Source: Prochlorococcus sp. AG-355-A09 (GTDB lineage Bacteria > Cyanobacteriota > Cyanobacteriia > PCC-6307 > Cyanobiaceae). From it: a DNA stretch of 64,000 bases. The position numbers were made by a program, and so were the translations under genes. Shown here one piece after another: positions 46,587 through 56,115 of this stretch (the first letter of the stretch is position 1; the number at the start of each line of letters is the position of its first letter). The notes under the pieces are model-generated. The model did not search any database and was not told the DNA's origin. It saw nothing but the letters and a program-made list of their open reading frames with translations. The stretch spans positions 1 through 64,000 of the forward strand of contig QCDG01000002.1 of NCBI GenBank assembly GCA_003280995.1, written 5' to 3'.

Positions 46587-47130
46587 TTCAATACCTCCAT
46601 CTCCAATGAAGGGAATAGTGAATATTGTTGTAGAAATACCTGCAGGGAGTAGGAATAAATATGAATATTGTTCTGATGCAGGAATTATGGCCTTAGACAG
46701 AGTATTACATTCTTCAGTAAGGTACCCTTTTGATTATGGTTTTATCCCAAATACACTTGCTGATGATGGAGCTCCACTTGATGCAATGGTGATAATGGAC
46801 GAACCTACTTTTGCGGGTTGTCTAATAAAAGCTAGACCTATTGGAGTTTTGGATATGCATGATTGTGGCGCATATGATGGAAAACTTTTATGTGTGCCTA
46901 TGGCTAATCCTAGGCAGGCTAATATAGTAAGTATTAATCAAATTGCTCCTAATCAGCTTGAGGATGTTGCAGAATTTTTTAGAACAAGTAAAGGACTCGA
47001 TGGAAGAACAGTTCAAATTGATGGTTGGAGGGATTTTGATGTAGTTGAAAATTTATTGAAAAGTTGTATGCCTTTAAAAAAGAAAAACTTTAAAGTACTC
47101 AAGAAATCAAATATTAGTACATTAAATTGA
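46576..47130 (+). CDS. Family I pyrophosphatase homologue with altered active site
   Basis: 184 residues. Family I fold with Glu20, Lys28, Glu30, Arg42, Tyr54, Asp64, Asp69, Asp96, Asp101 and Lys103 at the expected spots. Two catalytic positions are changed: the motif normally DGDP(V/L)D reads DGAPLD, so the Asp acting as general base (E. coli Asp67) is Ala66, and the Tyr of HYKDL (E. coli Tyr141) aligns to Ser138 in FFRTSKGL. It is probably inactive or much weakened. Overlaps the 84-residue gene and the ArsC/Spx gene (4 nt). The intact paralogue is at 31.2 kb. Confidence 0.88.
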   Translation: MDLSSIPPSPMKGIVNIVVEIPAGSRNKYEYCSDAGIMALDRVLHSSVRYPFDYGFIPNTLADDGAPLDAMVIMDEPTFAGCLIKARPIGVLDMHDCGAYDGKLLCVPMANPRQANIVSINQIAPNQLEDVAEFFRTSKGLDGRTVQIDGWRDFDVVENLLKSCMPLKKKNFKVLKKSNISTLN

Positions 47131-47489
47131 AAAAAATAATTTTTTATAGTTATTTAAAATGCTCTACATGCCGAAAAGCTGCAAAGTGGCTTGAAAGCAA
47201 AGATTTTGAATTTCAATTAACTGATATTGTAAAAGAACCTCCACTTGTTAATTATCTAAACCTAGCTTATGAACAATACTCTGATGATAAGAAAAGGATT
47301 TTTAATACACGAGGTAAAGCCTTTAAAACTCTAAATCTTGATATTAATTGTTTATCAAGGGAAGAAATTATTCAACTTCTTTTAAGTGATGGCAAATTAA
47401 TAAAAAGACCATTTTTGATTTACGAAGGAAAAAAAGTAATATTAGGTTTTAACGAAATTGAATATGCCAAACAATTTATAAAAGGTTAA
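47127..47489 (+). CDS. ArsC/Spx/YffB family thioredoxin-fold protein
   Basis: 120 residues. Thioredoxin-like ArsC family fold: the N-terminal FYSYLKCSTCRKAAKWLESK contains CSTC (CxxC, residues about 11-14), and LSREEIIQLLLSDGKLIKRP with KRPFLIYEGKKVILGF is the Spx/YffB C-terminal pattern. The CxxC favours the Spx/MgsR or YffB branch over canonical arsenate reductase with a single active Cys. Substrate is not inferable. The start is TTG, overlapping the pyrophosphatase stop by 4 nt; lepB follows 22 nt later. Confidence 0.82.
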   Translation: MKKIIFYSYLKCSTCRKAAKWLESKDFEFQLTDIVKEPPLVNYLNLAYEQYSDDKKRIFNTRGKAFKTLNLDINCLSREEIIQLLLSDGKLIKRPFLIYEGKKVILGFNEIEYAKQFIKG

Positions 47490-47511
47490 AAATCAAAACT
47501 CTATTAATTTT

Positions 47512-48171
47512 ATGCATGCTTCTATTAAAAGTTTTTTAAAAGAATGGGGTCTACTTATCCTAATCACGTTTCTTGTTTCCTCTTGTAGATCTTTTTTAGC
47601 AGAGCCTCGTTACATTCCTTCTGGTTCAATGCTCCCAGAATTACAAATAAACGATAGGCTAATTATTGAAAAATTTTCGCTAAGAAACTCTTTACCAAAA
47701 AGAGGAGATATTGTTGTCTTTAAATCACCTTACTCCTTTGACAAAAAATTAATTTCATCAAGATCTAAGCCTCTACCAAATAAAAGATATTGTTTTTTTA
47801 TGAGTTTTCCTCCGATGTCGTTTATTCCTGGTTTGAGGGATCAAGCTTGCGATGCTTATATTAAAAGAGTGGTGGCACTTCCAGGAGAAATTGTCAGTGT
47901 AAACTCTAAGGGTGAATTAATTATTAATAATAAATTTATTCCTGAACCTTATGTCTCTTACAAGTGCTCATTATCCCTATTTAATAATTGTGGTAAATTT
48001 GAAAATATAAAAGTTCCTGAAGATCATTTTTTAGTTTTAGGTGATAATAGGTCAAACAGCTGGGATGGTAGATATTGGCCTGGAAGTAAATTTCTTCACA
48101 AAAAGGAGATAATTGGTAAAGCGTATTTCAGATTTTGGCCTCTTAGCCAAGTTGGCTTTTTCAATAAATAA
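47512..48171 (+). CDS. lepB: Signal peptidase I
   Basis: 219 residues. Removes signal peptides from exported and thylakoid-lumen proteins. One membrane anchor at about 12-28, then the catalytic Ser39 in YIPSGSMLPELQ, the general-base Lys in YIKRVVALPGE (near 121) and the GDNRSNSWDGRYWP box. Local substrates likely include PsaF, PsaJ's neighbours, Psb27 and cytochrome f. The Pro before the catalytic Ser and the family length are normal. A hairpin with a T tail lies after the stop. Confidence 0.95.
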   Translation: MHASIKSFLKEWGLLILITFLVSSCRSFLAEPRYIPSGSMLPELQINDRLIIEKFSLRNSLPKRGDIVVFKSPYSFDKKLISSRSKPLPNKRYCFFMSFPPMSFIPGLRDQACDAYIKRVVALPGEIVSVNSKGELIINNKFIPEPYVSYKCSLSLFNNCGKFENIKVPEDHFLVLGDNRSNSWDGRYWPGSKFLHKKEIIGKAYFRFWPLSQVGFFNK

Positions 48172-48173
48172 TT

Positions 48174-48228
48174 CCCTTTTTCTGCCTCTGACTCAATCAA
48201 AATAAATTTTAAAAAGGGTTTTAATTTT
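48174..48228 (+). terminator. Possible terminator after lepB
   Basis: An 8-bp inverted repeat (CCCTTTTT / AAAAAGGG) with a long 29-nt loop, followed by TTTTAATTTT, in the 55-nt gap between convergent stops. The long loop makes it uncertain. Confidence 0.35.
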
Positions 48229-49555
48229 AAAGTGCTCCTGAAGCAGTTGAATCAAGTATTCCCCCTAGGTGTGTTGTAATGTTAAGAGCACTAATCACAG
48301 GGGGCTTATTGGGATCATTAAAAAGGTCAATTATAGTTATGCCACCATTACCCTGTTTTATCATCCAAATATTTGAATAATTAATCCCAAGGATATTACA
48401 AATTAGAGTTTTATTTACTGCATCGTGAGCAACCATAAGGGTTTGATCACTATCCTTTTGAGATAAACAAATTTTGTCAAAAGCTTCTACTGACCTTTCT
48501 GATACATCTTTTATACATTCACCTTCGGGCATTATTACTTCTTCAGGTTTATCATGCCAATTTTTTAGTAAAGCAGGCCACTCTTCTCTAATTTCTGCTT
48601 CCAATTTACCCTCCCATAATCCGTGACTGATTTCTACAAGTGAATCTATTTTCTCAATTTTTAAATCTTTGTTATTTTGAAGGATTATTTGTGCAGTCTC
48701 ATAAGGCCTATGCATTGAACTTGAAAATGCCTTATTGAAAGAAATATTTCTCAGATATTCAAAAGTCTTTCTAGCTTGATCTTTTCCGTTTTCATTTAAA
48801 GGGATATCAATTTGGCCTTGAAATCTACCTTCTCTGTTCCAGTTAGTTTCACCATGCCTTATAAGAAATATTCTGGAATCTCCAATTTTATTTGGAATAT
48901 TTTTATTAAGATGGGAAGTTTGATTTAAGCATTCAATTTGAGTCTTGAAAGAATTATCTTTCTTTGAAATATTGAGTATCGAGAAAGAAGCATTTTCTAA
49001 TCTTATTTTTCTAAAACCTTGCTTAGGCTTTCCTAATAACAAGAGTATTAAACATCTGAGAATTGCATTATGTCCAACAACTAAAATATTTACATCATCT
49101 TTGTCTAGATAAATTTTTAAAATATCTTCTACAAAATTTGTTGCTTGAAAAAATAACTCTTGAATTGGTTTATAAGTTTTATTGTCATTTCTTTTTAAGA
49201 TAAGATTTTCTGGATCATTTTTCCATGTAGGGTAAATTTCTGGAAATTTCTTTTTTATTTCCTCAATTTTTAGACCAGACCATTCACTAAGATCTACCTC
49301 TAGCAAATTATCGTCGAATACAATATTTTGTTCTTTATTGAAAGTCTTTTTAATTGTTTTTGCAGTCTCTGCCGCTCTCACAAGTGGGGAGGAATAGATT
49401 TTATCGAAGTTTATTTTTGATAATGCTTTTCCTGCTTTAAGGGCTTGTTCGTACCCTTCATCGGTTAACAATGAATCGTCTGTTCTTCCTTGAATTAATC
49501 CTTTTGAATTGAAACTGCTTAGTCCATGCCTAACTAAAACTAATCTTATAGCCAT
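48227..49555 (-). CDS. Two-domain histidine phosphatase (phosphoglycerate-mutase-like)
   Basis: 442 residues made of two histidine-phosphatase domains. Domain 1 has LVRHGLSSFNSKG at 6-18 with a second His in VVGHNAILRCL; domain 2 has LIRHGETNWNREGRFQGQ starting near 228 with a second His in MVAHDAVNKTLI. Each also has the acidic residue (LLEVDLSEWSGL; LVEISHGLWEGK), so both look active. Cyanobacterial relatives are often called alpha-ribazole phosphatase or phosphoglycerate mutase; neither is proven. A cobalamin link through CobC activity is possible, given cobM, cobK and cobO nearby. Convergent with lepB. Confidence 0.85.
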   Translation of the reverse strand: MAIRLVLVRHGLSSFNSKGLIQGRTDDSLLTDEGYEQALKAGKALSKINFDKIYSSPLVRAAETAKTIKKTFNKEQNIVFDDNLLEVDLSEWSGLKIEEIKKKFPEIYPTWKNDPENLILKRNDNKTYKPIQELFFQATNFVEDILKIYLDKDDVNILVVGHNAILRCLILLLLGKPKQGFRKIRLENASFSILNISKKDNSFKTQIECLNQTSHLNKNIPNKIGDSRIFLIRHGETNWNREGRFQGQIDIPLNENGKDQARKTFEYLRNISFNKAFSSSMHRPYETAQIILQNNKDLKIEKIDSLVEISHGLWEGKLEAEIREEWPALLKNWHDKPEEVIMPEGECIKDVSERSVEAFDKICLSQKDSDQTLMVAHDAVNKTLICNILGINYSNIWMIKQGNGGITIIDLFNDPNKPPVISALNITTHLGGILDSTASGAL

Positions 49556-49633
49556 TATATAAATTTGAAAATTAAGGTAATTTAATCATCTCATGGCGTG
49601 ATTAAAATAGATACATAAATATAAGGAAATTCT

Positions 49634-49675
49634 ATGATAACTAACTATAGTTTTCAAGAATATAATAGGTTATGA
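49634..49675 (+). CDS. 13-codon upstream open reading frame coupled to the CPBP gene
   Basis: Begins ATG seven bases after AAGGA and encodes MITNYSFQEYNRL; its TGA overlaps the ATG of the next gene (ATGA). The downstream gene itself has only a weak ribosome-binding site. It may serve as a leader for translational coupling, but could be chance. Confidence 0.35.
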   Translation: MITNYSFQEYNRL

Positions 49676-51033
49676 TCTTTAAAAATACTTCTAAGTCAAA
49701 ACTCACTTTAGCTTTTATTTCAATCGTCATAACTTTTTTTGTATGGCAACAAGGCTTAAGAGACAGTTTAAATAGACCATCTGTTTCATTTGATATTAGT
49801 CAAAAAGAGCAAGAAATTGCTGAATTATCCTCCCAATCAATACCTGTAAATCTTAAAAAATTTTTTATCATTAATGATCCCGTTGACGAGATAAATAAAT
49901 CACTCTCTGATGTCTCATTTGAAGAGCTAACAGAAAGAAATAAATTAATTCGAATAATTACTTCAGAATCAAATGATCCTTTAATTTATAAAAATATATC
50001 CAAAGATTTTGAAGATAAAAACTTTAAATTTCTGATTGATGAGATAGAAAAAAAATCTAATAATAATTCATATAAAGCAAATTCTGACAAATTTGATTTT
50101 TTTAAAGGTGATAAATTTTTATATCACCTTTTAAGCCGGAAATTTGATTTTGAGGATAGTGCATTAATAACAAAATCATTTTCAACCAAAATGTTTTTTA
50201 AAATATTAGCCATAAGACTAATACCACTTTTAACAATACTTATTGGCTCTATTCTTGCTTTAAAAATATTATGGAGAACCATATCATTGAAAAAATTTGG
50301 TTGGAAAGAAATTAAATCCTTAGATTTAGAATTAATAGATATGGTTTTATTAATTGCAGGTGGATTTGTTGTTTTAGGAGAAGTGGTATCACCTTTATTT
50401 TCTATCAGTTTAGTTGAACTTTTTTCTAAAAATATCTCTAATGAATTATCTCAATCTTTAAAAATTTTCTTTGGATATCTTTTTATGGCTATTCCACCAT
50501 TAGGGATAGTTTTTTATCAAATTAAATCCTTGAATGGTGAATTTACTTTTAGAAAGGATTATTTACAGTTCAATTTCTTGCCAATTAAATATACATTTAT
50601 TCAGGGAATTAAAGGTTGGTTAACAATTGTTCCTTTTGTTTTATTGAGCTCTCTAATTATGAATAGTCTGATCGATAATCAGAATGGTAGTAACCCCTTG
50701 CTGGAAATTGTTCTTAATAATAAGAATTACTTATCATTTTTTCTATTATTTGTAACTACAACTCTATTAGCTCCTATATTTGAAGAGATTATATTTCGCG
50801 GTATTTTACTCCCAACTCTTTCAAGAGATTTTGGAGTAATTTCGGGCATCATAGTTTCAGCTTTTATCTTTGCATTAGCCCATTTAAGTTTGGGGGAAAT
50901 GCCGCCATTATTTGTTCTAGGTATTGGATTAGCAATTACAAGAATTGCTTCAGGTAGTTTGTTTTCCTCAGTGATTATGCATTCTTTATGGAATGGATTG
51001 ACGTTCTTAAATTTGTTCTTATTGAGGACATAA
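49672..51033 (+). CDS. CPBP intramembrane metalloprotease (CAAX/Abi type)
   Basis: 453 residues. About eight membrane helices plus a long N-terminal extramembrane region (40-170). The CPBP catalytic motifs are visible: EEIIFRG (371-377), FALAHLSLG with His404, and MHSLWNG with His437. CPBP proteases cleave within the membrane; substrates in cyanobacteria are unknown, and some members process lipid or peptide precursors. The start is the ATG that overlaps the short upstream frame. It precedes the FtsL-like/ftsI pair on the same strand with an 85-nt gap. Confidence 0.88.
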   Translation: MIFKNTSKSKLTLAFISIVITFFVWQQGLRDSLNRPSVSFDISQKEQEIAELSSQSIPVNLKKFFIINDPVDEINKSLSDVSFEELTERNKLIRIITSESNDPLIYKNISKDFEDKNFKFLIDEIEKKSNNNSYKANSDKFDFFKGDKFLYHLLSRKFDFEDSALITKSFSTKMFFKILAIRLIPLLTILIGSILALKILWRTISLKKFGWKEIKSLDLELIDMVLLIAGGFVVLGEVVSPLFSISLVELFSKNISNELSQSLKIFFGYLFMAIPPLGIVFYQIKSLNGEFTFRKDYLQFNFLPIKYTFIQGIKGWLTIVPFVLLSSLIMNSLIDNQNGSNPLLEIVLNNKNYLSFFLLFVTTTLLAPIFEEIIFRGILLPTLSRDFGVISGIIVSAFIFALAHLSLGEMPPLFVLGIGLAITRIASGSLFSSVIMHSLWNGLTFLNLFLLRT

Positions 51034-51118
51034 AGAATTTAATTTTTTACTTGCGAATCTAACAGAAAGATGTTTATTTAATTAATAACACTTCTTTTAT
51101 TTAAATAATAAATCGAAG

Positions 51119-51547
51119 ATGAAACCTTATGGGAATCAACTTAATTTAAAAAAAAAAGTTTCATATGAAAGTAAAAAAAACTATGAAAAAATATCTACAA
51201 TAAATTTTAAATTAATACATCAAATTTTCGACACCATTAATATCTCTCTTTTGGTATTAATTTTCACCTTGTTTTTCCTATCTATTAATAGTCAAAGAAA
51301 ATGGTCAGATACATATAAAAACTTATCTAAAACAAGAGCTATCAATAATAATCTTATTGATTATATTTCCAAAATTGAGGAATTTTATATTAGTGAACTT
51401 GAGTCTATTAATACTTATAGAAAAACTAAACCTAAAGATTTAATATATCTAGATAAACTTCCAGAAAAAAAAGAAAGTTTATTTAAGAAAAATTTAAATA
51501 GTTTCATTGAAGGTTTTAGTCATGGCAAATATCAAAGAGGTTATTAA
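51119..51547 (+). CDS. FtsL-like single-pass membrane protein upstream of ftsI
   Basis: 142 residues. A Lys-rich N-terminus (KKKVSYESKKNYEK), one membrane helix at 40-57, then a helical periplasmic segment (SQRKWSDTYKNLSKTRAINN, 58-78) continuing as a likely coiled coil to about 98, and the tail PKDLIYLDKLPEK. Size, topology and the place directly before ftsI match bacterial FtsL, which recruits FtsB/FtsI/FtsW to the septum. The stop overlaps the ftsI start by 1 nt (TAATG), so translation is coupled. Similarity is positional and structural; sequence identity to known FtsL is too low to judge by eye. Confidence 0.55.
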   Translation: MKPYGNQLNLKKKVSYESKKNYEKISTINFKLIHQIFDTINISLLVLIFTLFFLSINSQRKWSDTYKNLSKTRAINNNLIDYISKIEEFYISELESINTYRKTKPKDLIYLDKLPEKKESLFKKNLNSFIEGFSHGKYQRGY

Positions 51548-53298
51548 TGAAAAAATACAAAAAAATTGTTCGTCTAGTACCACTTGATCAAAGAAGATTT
51601 AAATTTCTCTATATTTTTAGCTTACTATTAATATTTTGTTTGTTTGGTAGGTTAGTTAAATTGCAAGTCTTTAACGCCTCTGATTTGCAAAGGAAAGCTA
51701 GATTAGTACAATCTTCTAAAACTAACGCCTTAAAAAAAAGGAGAGCGATTGTTGATAGAAATAATAGACTAATCGCTTACGATAAAACGCTTTATAAGTT
51801 ATGGGCCCATCCAAAATATTTTAATTTTCCTGGTGATTCAATTAACAGAGTTCGCAGTATTGAAGAAGTTATAGAAAAATTGTCGCCTATTTTGGATATA
51901 AATGGTGAAATACTCTTGAGTAAATTTAGTAATAAAATGAGTGGTATCAAGCTTTTGGATAAAATTTCCGAAGAAAAGGCAGAAAAGATTAAAAATCTTC
52001 AAATAAGTGGACTTGATTTGTTTAAATATTCGCAGAGATATTATCCACAAGGGGAGATTTACTCTAATCTGGTCGGTTTTGTTAATGATGAGAATATAGC
52101 TTCAGCAGGTTTAGAACTTCATTTAGATAGTCAAATTAAAGTTTTTAATAAGAGTAATTTTATAAAAATAGGAGGAGATGGAACACCTCTACCGGATAAT
52201 TCAGCTCCAGGTGATTTTATTTCTGATTACAAAAAATTAAGCCTAACTATAGATTCAAAATTACAGAAAGCGTCATTCAATGCATTATCAAAGCAAGTAA
52301 GCAAATGGAAAGCAAAGAAGGGATTTGCCATAGTTATGGATGTTAATAATGGTCGGATTCTCTCCTTGGTTACAGCCCCGTCGTACGATCCAAATAAATT
52401 TTGGCATTATGATTCTGAAATTTTTAGGGGTTGGTATTCTCAAGATTTATTTGAGCCTGGTTCAACTTTTAAACCTATTAATCTTGCCTTAGCTTTAGAA
52501 GAAAAAGTAATCCAAAAAGATGGAATGGTTGAAGATATTGGAAAAATTAATGTTGGAGGATGGACACTTTCTAATTGGGATAAAAAAGGTAATGGATACA
52601 TTGACTATCCAAAAGTTTTGCAGGTTTCAAGTAATGTTGGGATGGTAAAAATAATGCAAAATTTAGACCCCACAATTTATTGGGATTGGCTAAAAAATTT
52701 AGGTATAAATAAAAATTTAGAGACTGACTTATTTGAATCAACTGCTGGCCAACTAAAGAGAAAAGATTTATTTGTAAATCAATCAATTGAGCCTGCCGTA
52801 ACTTCTTTTGGTAAAGGGTTCTCAATATCGCCAATTAAATTGGTTCAACTGCATGCTGCTCTAGCAAATGGTGGTTTTGAAGTAACTCCTCATGTAACCT
52901 TAACTTTCAATGAAAGAGTTAATAAAAATCCCAATAAACAATTTTTTTCACAAGAGGTCTCTAAAACTGTTCTTGAATGGATGGAAAGTGTAGTTGAAAA
53001 AGGTAGTGGATCTGGAGTGAAAATCGAGGGTTACAGGATAGCAGGGAAAACGGGTACTTCCCAAAAAGCCTTAAATGGTTCCTATACAAATAAAAAAGTT
53101 TGCAGTTTTGTGGCGACCTTGCCAGTTAATGATCCAAAATATGCTGTTCTAGTAGTAGTTGATGAGCCATCTAAATCTTATGCATATGGTTCAACTGTTG
53201 CTGTACCAGTTGCTAAAGAAATTATCGAGAGCTTGATAGTAATTGAAAAATTACCTCCCAATATTAAAGATCATGGAATGATTGTTAAAAAACCCTAA
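51547..53298 (+). CDS. ftsI: Penicillin-binding protein 2/FtsI (septal transpeptidase)
   Basis: 583 residues. Class B PBP: N-terminal membrane helix (22-40), pedestal domain with RAIVDRNNRLIAYDKTLYKL, then transpeptidase. The catalytic SxxK is STFK at 306-309 in EPGSTFKPINLA, SxN is SSN at 361-363, and KTGT is at 501-504 in RIAGKTGTSQKAL. Cross-links septal peptidoglycan. Its start overlaps the FtsL-like stop by one base. The length and order match FtsI more than the elongation PBP2. Confidence 0.96.
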   Translation: MKKYKKIVRLVPLDQRRFKFLYIFSLLLIFCLFGRLVKLQVFNASDLQRKARLVQSSKTNALKKRRAIVDRNNRLIAYDKTLYKLWAHPKYFNFPGDSINRVRSIEEVIEKLSPILDINGEILLSKFSNKMSGIKLLDKISEEKAEKIKNLQISGLDLFKYSQRYYPQGEIYSNLVGFVNDENIASAGLELHLDSQIKVFNKSNFIKIGGDGTPLPDNSAPGDFISDYKKLSLTIDSKLQKASFNALSKQVSKWKAKKGFAIVMDVNNGRILSLVTAPSYDPNKFWHYDSEIFRGWYSQDLFEPGSTFKPINLALALEEKVIQKDGMVEDIGKINVGGWTLSNWDKKGNGYIDYPKVLQVSSNVGMVKIMQNLDPTIYWDWLKNLGINKNLETDLFESTAGQLKRKDLFVNQSIEPAVTSFGKGFSISPIKLVQLHAALANGGFEVTPHVTLTFNERVNKNPNKQFFSQEVSKTVLEWMESVVEKGSGSGVKIEGYRIAGKTGTSQKALNGSYTNKKVCSFVATLPVNDPKYAVLVVVDEPSKSYAYGSTVAVPVAKEIIESLIVIEKLPPNIKDHGMIVKKP

Positions 53299-53388
53299 AA
53301 TTTTCCGATTTTATAAATATTTAGTTCATTATCTGATGATTTCATCAGGAATAAAGGCTAGTTTATGTACATATATGATTATCTAGAT

Positions 53389-54390
53389 ATGAAATCAATT
53401 TTAGAACAATTGTCCTCAATGACCGTTGTTGTTGCTGATACTGGAGATTTAGATTCGATAAAAAAATTTCAACCAAGGGACGCTACCACCAATCCATCGC
53501 TAATACTTGCTGCTGCTAAGAATCCTGATTATGTGAAATTAATTGATAAAGCTTTAGAAAGTTCAGAAAATGCATTGCCCCAAGGATTCTCCGAAATTGA
53601 ATTAATCAAAGAAACTGTTGACCAAGTTTCGGTATTTTTTGGAAAAGAAATATTGAAAATCATTTCAGGGCGCGTATCTACAGAAGTCGATGCAAGACTG
53701 AGCTTTGATACCGAAGCTACGGTTGAAAAAGCGAGAAAATTGATCAATCTTTACAAAAATTTTGGAATTGAAAAGGAAAGAATTTTGATTAAGATTGCTT
53801 CAACTTGGGAGGGCATTAAGGCAGCTGAAATTTTGGAAAAAGAGGGTATTAAGTGCAACTTAACTTTACTTTTTAACTTCTGCCAAGCGGTAACTTGCGC
53901 TAATGCAAAGATAACTCTAATTTCTCCGTTTGTTGGCCGTATATTGGATTGGCATAAAGCAAAAACTGGTAAAACTAGTTTTGTTGCCGCTGAAGACCCT
54001 GGTGTTATTTCGGTTACACAAATATACAATTACTTTAAAGAAAAGGGATTCAAGACAGAAGTAATGGGAGCGAGTTTTAGAAATCTTGATGAAATAAAAG
54101 AATTAGCAGGTTGCGATCTTTTAACAATTGCACCAAAGTTTCTTGAAGAACTGAAAAAAGAGAAAGGAGAGTTAGTTAGAAAATTAGATCTAAGTACCCA
54201 AATAAATCATTCTATTGACTACGAATTTGAAGAAAAAGATTTCAGATTAAGCATGTTAGAAGATCAGATGGCAAGTGAAAAGCTTAGTGAAGGTATAACT
54301 GGATTCAGTAAGGCTATAGAAGAATTGGAAGAGCTGCTACTAAAGAGATATTCAGAAATTAAAAATCATAAATTGATTTCTGCGAACTAA
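53389..54390 (+). CDS. tal: Transaldolase
   Basis: 333 residues from the chosen ATG, the usual cyanobacterial length. Transfers a dihydroxyacetone unit in the oxidative pentose phosphate/reductive pentose interconversion. ADTGD (16-20) with Asp17, ATTNPSLIL (32-40), the Schiff-base Lys135 in [10 protein letters not shown], and [12 protein letters not shown] are all present. An ATG 24 nt upstream has the better Shine-Dalgarno (AAGG), adding MYIYDYLD, but that stretch is absent from homologues I know. A small palindrome lies just upstream. Confidence 0.95.
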   Translation: MKSILEQLSSMTVVVADTGDLDSIKKFQPRDATTNPSLILAAAKNPDYVKLIDKALESSENALPQGFSEIELIKETVDQVSVFFGKEILKIISGRVSTEVDARLSFDTEATVEKARKLINLYKNFGIEKERILIKIASTWEGIKAAEILEKEGIKCNLTLLFNFCQAVTCANAKITLISPFVGRILDWHKAKTGKTSFVAAEDPGVISVTQIYNYFKEKGFKTEVMGASFRNLDEIKELAGCDLLTIAPKFLEELKKEKGELVRKLDLSTQINHSIDYEFEEKDFRLSMLEDQMASEKLSEGITGFSKAIEELEELLLKRYSEIKNHKLISAN

Positions 54391-54414
54391 ATTTAAGTTT
54401 GAATTGAAAAATAA

Positions 54415-55548
54415 TTAAGTTCCACTTTTTGTTAAAAGTCTTTTGATAACTCTTTTTGCAATATCTTCATAACTCATTTCGCCAGATAATATTTGAGCAA
54501 TACGTTTAGGTGCTGTTTTTCTTTTGACACCTAATTGGTATCCAGTTCTAGGAAATCTATAAAATACCTGTGCTATTCTCCTCCCCCAAGCCATTGATTT
54601 TCCCCAAATATTGTTAATTTTTTTCGTATAAAGATTTAAATCATCTACTTTTCCTAATAGGCACTGATGTATGTATTCTGCAGCATAAAAACTGCTAATT
54701 AAAGAAGGTCTAATTCCTTCAGCTAAAAATGGATCACACAGAGATGCCGCATCTCCAACCGCTAAAACTTTGTCACCATTAATTGAGTGGAAGCCATTCC
54801 ATATTCTCAATTTCTTACTAATTGTTTTATGAGGAAAATCATCAAAACCGAAGCTTCTGATTACTTGTTTATTTATAGCCTGATTTTCTAGGAGACCATT
54901 ATTTATAAAAGTACCTAGACCAATATTTAAGCTTTCTCTTAGGGGGAATGCCCATGCAAAACCATATTTTATAAATCCAAACTCAAATCTAACTGCATCT
55001 CTAGGTATTTCACCTAACCCTTTCAATCTTAATGAGATTGTGTTTGCAAATTTTGGCTTTCTTGGCCCTAAATTGAAATAACCTGCCCATTTCGATTGGG
55101 ACCCATCTGCAATAACAAGAAATTCTGAAATATATTTTATTTTGTTATTGCAAGTAATTTCCCATTTATCATTTTTTTTTATGATTTTTTCTATTAATAA
55201 CGGTCTCATTACCTGAGCTCCATTACTCAAGGACTCATCAAGTAATAATTGATCAAGCTTCTCTCTTTTAATAATCCAAAATGGTGATTCACCAGTCAGA
55301 TCAGCAGTTACATTATCTGAAGCCTTCCATCTGAATTCAACATTCTTAATTTTTGATTCTATGGAATCTTTTATATCTAAAGGAAGAAATCTTTGCATTG
55401 AAGATGCCATCCCGCCTGCACATGGTTTGTAATTTTGGGATTTTTCTTTTTCGATAATTAAAACTGAATATCCTTTCTTTGATAGGTTAAGAGCGGTCGA
55501 ACATCCTGATAAACCTCCACCAATTATTACGACGTCAAATCCTATCAA
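54415..55548 (-). CDS. Geranylgeranyl-reductase-like FAD oxidoreductase
   Basis: 377 residues. FAD-binding Rossmann motif [20 protein letters not shown] near 10-29, and a second motif [20 protein letters not shown] around 251-270, which is the GG-reductase/halogenase-type flavin motif. ChlP of chlorophyll synthesis has this fold, but the canonical Prochlorococcus ChlP that I know starts differently, so this is a second family member, perhaps acting on archaeal-type lipids or carotenoid side chains; inferred. TTG start, overlapping the frr stop by 4 nt. Convergent with tal. Confidence 0.82.
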   Translation of the reverse strand: MIGFDVVIIGGGLSGCSTALNLSKKGYSVLIIEKEKSQNYKPCAGGMASSMQRFLPLDIKDSIESKIKNVEFRWKASDNVTADLTGESPFWIIKREKLDQLLLDESLSNGAQVMRPLLIEKIIKKNDKWEITCNNKIKYISEFLVIADGSQSKWAGYFNLGPRKPKFANTISLRLKGLGEIPRDAVRFEFGFIKYGFAWAFPLRESLNIGLGTFINNGLLENQAINKQVIRSFGFDDFPHKTISKKLRIWNGFHSINGDKVLAVGDAASLCDPFLAEGIRPSLISSFYAAEYIHQCLLGKVDDLNLYTKKINNIWGKSMAWGRRIAQVFYRFPRTGYQLGVKRKTAPKRIAQILSGEMSYEDIAKRVIKRLLTKSGT

Positions 55549-56093
55549 ACTTTTAGAATTTCCTTTTCTTTTTCAGACAATTTAGTTTCTATTAAGGCAA
55601 TGTATTTATCAGTAATTTTCTGAATTTCATATTGATTATCTCTGGATTCATCAATTGAAATGAGACCATCTTTTTCGTCTTTTTTTTCTTTATCAACAGC
55701 ATCTCTTCTGATATTTCTCAAAGCTACTTTTCCTTCCTCTGCATATTTAGAGGCTAATTTACAGAATTCTTTTCTTCTTTCTTCTGTTAAAGGAGGGACA
55801 TTTATTCTTATTATTTTACCATCATTATTTGGAGTAATACCTAAATCACTCATAGAAATAGCTTTCTCAATCGCTTGTAAACATGAAATATCAAACGGTT
55901 GAATTGATATTGTTTGTGAATCAACAGTACTTATTGTGGCAAGCGATTTAATTGGGGTTTCTGCTCCATAATACTCAACACTTACTCTGTCTAGCAATGA
56001 AGCATTAGCTCTACCCGTTCTAATTGTATTAAAGTTTCTTTGTGTAGCTTCAATACTTTTATTCATATTTTCTTGAATTTCTTGTTCTTTCAT
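55545..56093 (-). CDS. frr: Ribosome recycling factor
   Basis: 182 residues. Splits post-termination ribosomes with EF-G. Diagnostic segments: [20 protein letters not shown] (near 20-39), [18 protein letters not shown] (near 74-91), [20 protein letters not shown] (near 113-132), and [18 protein letters not shown]. The normal frr-pyrH pairing holds here (pyrH 22 nt upstream); its stop overlaps the following flavoprotein start by 4 nt. Confidence 0.97.
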   Translation of the reverse strand: MKEQEIQENMNKSIEATQRNFNTIRTGRANASLLDRVSVEYYGAETPIKSLATISTVDSQTISIQPFDISCLQAIEKAISMSDLGITPNNDGKIIRINVPPLTEERRKEFCKLASKYAEEGKVALRNIRRDAVDKEKKDEKDGLISIDESRDNQYEIQKITDKYIALIETKLSEKEKEILKV

Positions 56094-56115
56094 AATAAAA
56101 AATTTTAAATAAGCT

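Noticed and set aside
53333..53348. Inverted repeat CTGATGA-TT-TCATCAG just upstream of tal, considered as a terminator for ftsI or an operator.
   Set aside because: No T tract follows, arms are only 7 bp, and expected chance frequency is high.
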